Below, one piece after another: positions 60,836 to 64,000 of a stretch of DNA of 64,000 nt. Source of the stretch: Teretinema sp942493045 (GTDB taxonomy: Bacteria > Spirochaetota > Spirochaetia > Treponematales > Treponemataceae); NCBI GenBank assembly GCA_942493045.1, contig OW818665.1, forward strand, positions 434,001 through 498,000, given 5' to 3'. Below the pieces are notes generated by a model. It searched no databases. It saw only the letters and a list, made by a program, of their open reading frames with translations, and was not told where the DNA came from. Numbering within the stretch: the stretch's first letter is position 1; each line of letters opens with the position of its first letter. A program made the translations under genes and the position numbers.

Positions 60836-62011
60836 ATGGGAGCATATTCTGATTATCTTGAGCAAAATATGGACTTTATTGCACTTACTGCTGAAAGAAA
60901 ACGACTTTTATCTAAAATATCTCAATTACGTGGTAATCGTGACATTTTAGTAATGGCTAGTGATTTAACCAAAAATGTTAATAATTCTATTGAATATTCT
61001 GATATTTTACCATTTCAAGATCAATTATCAAATTTATCTGGAAAAGAAATAGATATTATTCTTGAAACGCCTGGTGGTTTTGCTGAAGTTGTTGAGGATC
61101 TGGTTAGACTTATAAGAACAAAGTATGAAAAAGTTGGTGTTATTATTCCAGGGTATTCAAAAAGTGCAGGTACTATTTTTGCAATGGCTGCAGACGAAAT
61201 ACTTATGGGAAAATTCTCTGCTTTAGGACCAATTGATGCACAAATGGTTTCAAATGGAAAAAGATACTCCGCGGATGCTTTTTTGGATGGATTAGAAAAA
61301 ATAAAAAATGAGGTGATCGCAACAGGCCGATTAAATCCTGCAATGATTCCTATTTTACAAAATATCTCACCTGGAGAAATCCAGCATTGTGAAAATGCAC
61401 AAAATTTTTCAAAAACTCTTGTTAAACAATGGTTGGCTACATATAAGTTTAAATATTGGGATACACATAAATCTTCAGGTGTGAAAGTAACAAAAGAGGA
61501 GAAAGAAAGTCGAGCAGAGGAAATTGCATCAAAGTTATGTAAACACTCCGATTGGTTAACACATGCTAGATCAATAAAAATTGATGATTTCAAGAATATG
61601 AAATTACTAATTACTGATTATTCACAAAACACAGAACTTGAGGATACAATTACTAAATATTATACACTGTTAAGAATGACTTTTGAAACAACAAATATAT
61701 ATAAAATATTTGAAACAGATAAATCTCAGATTTTGAGATTTACATTAACAGGGAATCCTCAGCTTCCCAATCCTCCTATTATTCCTATCCCACAAAATAA
61801 TATTGCATTAATTGATTTTGAGTGCCCTAATTGTAAATCGCATTCAAAAATACAAGCTAATATTGGGACATCAAGCCCAATAAATAATGGAAATATTCCA
61901 TACCCACTAAAAGATAATATTTTTATTTGCCCAAATTGTAAAAGTGTAAATAATATTTTACCAATAAAACTCCAGATTGAGGCTCAGTCTGGAAAGAAAA
62001 TTGTTCAATAA
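60836..62011 (+). CDS. Cassette 20, gene 1: SDH/ClpP-like serine protease with C-terminal zinc ribbon
   Basis: The 391-residue protein belongs to the Ser-dehydrogenase-proteinase (SDH_sah) group of the ClpP fold: DIILETPGGFAEVVEDLVRLIR, then VIIPGYSKSAGTIFAMAADEILMG with the catalytic Ser in KSAGT, then SALGPIDAQM. A C-terminal zinc ribbon (CPNCKSH ... CPNCKSVN, about 335-375) is added. AAGGAAGGG precedes the ATG, and a TATAAT lies at 60810-60815. The targets are unknown; membrane-less forms of this family sometimes occur near defence genes. Confidence 0.85.
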   Translation: MGAYSDYLEQNMDFIALTAERKRLLSKISQLRGNRDILVMASDLTKNVNNSIEYSDILPFQDQLSNLSGKEIDIILETPGGFAEVVEDLVRLIRTKYEKVGVIIPGYSKSAGTIFAMAADEILMGKFSALGPIDAQMVSNGKRYSADAFLDGLEKIKNEVIATGRLNPAMIPILQNISPGEIQHCENAQNFSKTLVKQWLATYKFKYWDTHKSSGVKVTKEEKESRAEEIASKLCKHSDWLTHARSIKIDDFKNMKLLITDYSQNTELEDTITKYYTLLRMTFETTNIYKIFETDKSQILRFTLTGNPQLPNPPIIPIPQNNIALIDFECPNCKSHSKIQANIGTSSPINNGNIPYPLKDNIFICPNCKSVNNILPIKLQIEAQSGKKIVQ

Positions 62012-62022
62012 GGAGTTTCAAT

Positions 62023-62208
62023 ATGGATCAAGATAGTAAATATACCATATTATTTAAATCCCTCGAGGTTTTCCGGGAAGATGAAAAGAATAATAATATA
62101 TATCAGATAATAGAGCAAAGTAATTTAATAAAAGACCAATATGATTATTTAAAACAATTTTGCGTATCTGATGAAGTAACTGAAAATATTGGTTTTACCA
62201 GAACATAA
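62023..62208 (+). CDS. Cassette 20, gene 2: small hypothetical protein
   Basis: A 61-residue acidic, probably helical protein with no recognised family. It starts 11 bases after the protease gene with AAGGAG at good spacing, so it is probably translated and may partner the protease. Confidence 0.6.
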   Translation: MDQDSKYTILFKSLEVFREDEKNNNIYQIIEQSNLIKDQYDYLKQFCVSDEVTENIGFTRT

Positions 62209-62232
62209 CTTCCAAGTACACTCAAAAAAGGC

Positions 62233-62343
62233 ACCTAACAACTGCTTCAACCTGACTCGGCTATTGTCACACTTTGTGCTTTCGTGCTTCGCACGGCACA
62301 AAGTGCGCCAATGTACGCCTCGCAGGTTAAGCAAATGTTCTAC
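62233..62343 (+). repeat. attC site 20
   Basis: R'' ACCTAAC (62233-62239), R' GTTCTAC (62337-62343). Arms TTCAACCTG / CAGGTTAA and CACTTTGTGC / GCACAAAGTG with apex CGTGCTTCGCACG. Confidence 0.94.
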
Positions 62344-62389
62344 GGACGCTTCGCGCAAATGTTGATTTTAATTCTATAAGGAACTTTGA

Positions 62390-62956
62390 ATGGAATATCT
62401 CAAATTATTTCTTACATCTTTTTTATCTTCATCAATCGTTATTGGATTATTTGTATTTTTAACAAAAAAAATAATCTCAAAAGAAGTTGAATTAATATTT
62501 ACTAAAAAAAACATGATCACTAATCATGATGTTGAACGCTCGTTCAAATATGATGATATTATAACTGATACATGTTTTGGTATTTATCCAGAAATGTTAG
62601 AGATGGCATATAGAATAAAAAGATCATTCGATAATTCGATTAATGAAGATTTGGCAATTAAATGGAAATCTGATATAAAACAATTATTAGTGTTGTTTCA
62701 AGAAAATATGATCAAGTATCGCGCTTTTATTCACAATGCAATATTTGATGAAATGCATCTTTTTAAACGTTCAGCTCAAGATATAATGATATATTATGAT
62801 ATCTTAACACGAGAGGAATTTCAATTCGATATCAATAAGAATTTAGAATTTAGGAATGAAATTGTATTAAAGTATAATCTTCTAGTTAATAATTTTAAAA
62901 AGCTAGAACAAATTATTAGGCTTGAGTTAAATAAAATGAGAACAATTCATGTATGA
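62390..62956 (+). CDS. Cassette 21, gene 1: membrane-anchored helical protein of unknown function
   Basis: The 188-residue protein has an N-terminal transmembrane helix (LTSFLSSSIVIGLFVFLT) and a long, charged, helical cytoplasmic part. No family is recognised. AAGGAAC precedes the ATG. It overlaps the HPr-like gene by 8 bases, so the two are coupled and probably interact or act together. Confidence 0.75.
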   Translation: MEYLKLFLTSFLSSSIVIGLFVFLTKKIISKEVELIFTKKNMITNHDVERSFKYDDIITDTCFGIYPEMLEMAYRIKRSFDNSINEDLAIKWKSDIKQLLVLFQENMIKYRAFIHNAIFDEMHLFKRSAQDIMIYYDILTREEFQFDINKNLEFRNEIVLKYNLLVNNFKKLEQIIRLELNKMRTIHV

Positions 62957-63215
62957 ACAAACAGTTATAACACTTAATCGAGCTGGCGCACATTCAAGAC
63001 CAAGTGCATTAATTGTTCAGGTAGCAGCAAGATATAAAAGTAATATTATTTTGATAAAAAATTGTGAAATCGCAAATGCTAAATCTATCATGGGTGTTGT
63101 AACACTTGGAATATGCCATAGAGATCAGGTTAAGATTCGTGCAGATGGGATAGATGAGAAAGAAGCTGTTGAAGCATTGGTAAAAATATTTAATGATCGA
63201 TTTGAAGATTTATAA
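62949..63215 (+). CDS. Cassette 21, gene 2: HPr-family phosphocarrier-like protein
   Basis: The 88-residue protein has the HPr layout: the phospho-His site in GAHSRPSALIVQVA (canonical GLHARPA), the Ser46-type site in AKSIMGVVTLG and the C-terminal helix EAVEALVKIF. HPr passes phosphate in the PTS or regulates carbon catabolism. Both key residues are present. An HPr in an integron cassette, coupled to a membrane-anchored protein, is unusual. Confidence 0.9.
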   Translation: MYEQTVITLNRAGAHSRPSALIVQVAARYKSNIILIKNCEIANAKSIMGVVTLGICHRDQVKIRADGIDEKEAVEALVKIFNDRFEDL

Positions 63216-63223
63216 AAAAAAAC

Positions 63224-63336
63224 GTAGAACAACTGCTTCAACCTGACATTGCTACTGTCACGTTTCTTGCACTTGCTGCGCTCGCTGGCAAGAAACGCGC
63301 CAGCTTAACGCAATGCAGGTTAAGCAAATGTTAGAA
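63224..63336 (+). repeat. attC site 21
   Basis: R'' GTAGAAC (63224-63230), R' GTTAGAA (63330-63336). Arms TTCAACCTGACATTGC / GCAATGCAGGTTAA and CGTTTCTTGC / GCAAGAAACG. Confidence 0.94.
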
Positions 63337-63355
63337 AGACAAAGAGAGGTCAAAA

Positions 63356-64000
63356 ATGAAAAAGAAAGCATTACTCCACATTTTAATAATATTAACATGT
63401 TTCACTATTTGTTCTGAAGAACTTCCTTCTTTTTTTCAAGCTTCTAATTGGTATACCTTAGGTGAAGAAAAAAATGTTTATACTAATAATACTCTTGATC
63501 TTGAAAACTCAGCATGGTCGCTTCCGGTCTATTCAAAACTCATTTTTTTGAATGGATTCTATGCTCTTGGTTCTCCCTGGTCTGGAATAGATTCTTTTGG
63601 TAAGTATACAGTCTCGGGAAAAACTGTAAAGCTATTTCCGGAATTGGAAATGTTTCGTTGGGATGAACCCTATATCATTAGTGAATTACATTTAACAACA
63701 TCTGATAGAATCACTGAAAATGGTTCGCAACTGTTGATTGATAGTGAAGATACTATTCAATTTTATGGTTATGAATACCCTGAAAAACCTTCTTACGTGG
63801 TATTAAATAAAATACCATGCACTCCTGTACATATTCCAATAAGACTGCTTAAGAATAATTATTTATATGCTTTACCAACAGAGAATTCTAAAAATTTATT
63901 TGATCCAACTAATTATTATGGAAATAAAGCAACTTCTGCGTATGCAAGTATAATTTACATTCCAATCGATGAAAACATTGATTGGGTTAAAGTATCAATA
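63356..64000 (+). CDS. Cassette 22: secreted protein of unknown function, 3' truncated by window edge
   Basis: From the ATG at 63356 (after GAGAGGT) the frame is open for 215 codons to the end of the window. The N-terminus is a signal peptide (MKKKALLHILIILTCFTIC, then SEELP), possibly with a Cys near the cleavage point as in a lipoprotein. No family is recognised. This cassette starts TTAGAAAGACAAAGAGAGG and, unlike the others, lacks the 5' GC hairpin. Confidence 0.75.
   Translation, partial: MKKKALLHILIILTCFTICSEELPSFFQASNWYTLGEEKNVYTNNTLDLENSAWSLPVYSKLIFLNGFYALGSPWSGIDSFGKYTVSGKTVKLFPELEMFRWDEPYIISELHLTTSDRITENGSQLLIDSEDTIQFYGYEYPEKPSYVVLNKIPCTPVHIPIRLLKNNYLYALPTENSKNLFDPTNYYGNKATSAYASIIYIPIDENIDWVKVSI

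Larger units (their letters stand above)
43093..64000. mobile_element. Chromosomal integron: intI, attI and at least 21 complete gene cassettes (continues past window)
   Basis: An IntI-type tyrosine recombinase (43093-44397) is followed by an attI junction at 44889/44890 and a row of 21 attC-ended cassettes, with a 22nd cut by the window end. All crossover points have the form G^TT(A/G/C)... Every cassette's first bases are complementary to the R'' box at its own 3' end, which shows they are whole units. intI reads in the same direction as the cassettes. Most cassette genes are on the + strand. Confidence 0.97.

Overview
The window looks like part of a spirochaete chromosome, most likely a Treponema-like member of the Spirochaetales. 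This assignment is an inference. It rests on a cluster of FHA-domain, Ser/Thr-kinase and phosphatase genes, an EF-P carrying Arg32 beside its EarP rhamnosyltransferase, a superoxide reductase, HD-GYP and GGEEF signalling proteins, and an integron whose integrase gene points the same way as its cassettes, an arrangement known from Treponema. Bases 1 to about 27,000 are GC-rich, 27,000 to 44,400 are intermediate, and the cassette array from 44,890 to the end is strongly AT-rich.

Left part (1-34,000), mostly housekeeping: a 2-oxoacid:ferredoxin oxidoreductase (partial), an HD-GYP phosphodiesterase with a degenerate receiver, a Lol/MacB-like ABC export operon on the minus strand (8654 to 3197), a diguanylate cyclase-hemerythrin fusion, earP-efp, tRNA-Leu(GAG), superoxide reductase, tRNA-Val(GAC), D-lactate dehydrogenase, a GH53 galactanase lipoprotein, pncB, sbcCD, a chemotaxis receptor, malic enzyme, an EamA transporter, ndk, gpsA, ffh, an HI0933-type flavoprotein, a REP-associated (RAYT-type) HUH transposase and a GAF-GGEEF protein.

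Middle part (34,088-44,397): a leaderless-looking promoter starts a cluster of FHA protein, unknown protein, PPP-like phosphatase, membrane Ser/Thr kinase, membrane FHA protein and vWA-FHA protein. It continues into an AmmeMemoRadiSam gene pair, whose first gene is broken by an in-frame TAA, then a gene of unknown function and an integron integrase (IntI) with an unusual N-terminal extension of about 110 residues.

Right part (44,398-64,000): an integron cassette array. I resolve an attI junction at 44,889/44,890, 21 complete cassettes each ending in an attC site, and the start of a 22nd. Cargo includes four GNAT acetyltransferase cassettes plus one tandem GNAT-like protein, two Mrr-type nucleases, an HsdR-N-like protein, MazEF with its own promoter, a histidine phosphatase, an SDH/ClpP-like protease, an HPr-like protein, a DUF3795-like protein, a DinB-like protein, and two near-identical lipoprotein cassettes. 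Five cassettes lack a convincing sense gene, and three of these carry 38-bp and 61-bp tandem repeats. An IS481-family element sits in one of them.

Two signals stand out beyond ordinary annotation. First, an 11-mer, AGCTCTGTCCC (or its complement GGGACAGAGCT), occurs 27 times in bases 1-42,400, inside genes, in a terminator and at gene starts, and not in the cassette array; one copy lies directly upstream of the RAYT gene. Second, nearly every cassette starts, right after the recombination site, with a small GC hairpin (typically GAC + CCC-TTC-GGG), including the cassettes without genes.
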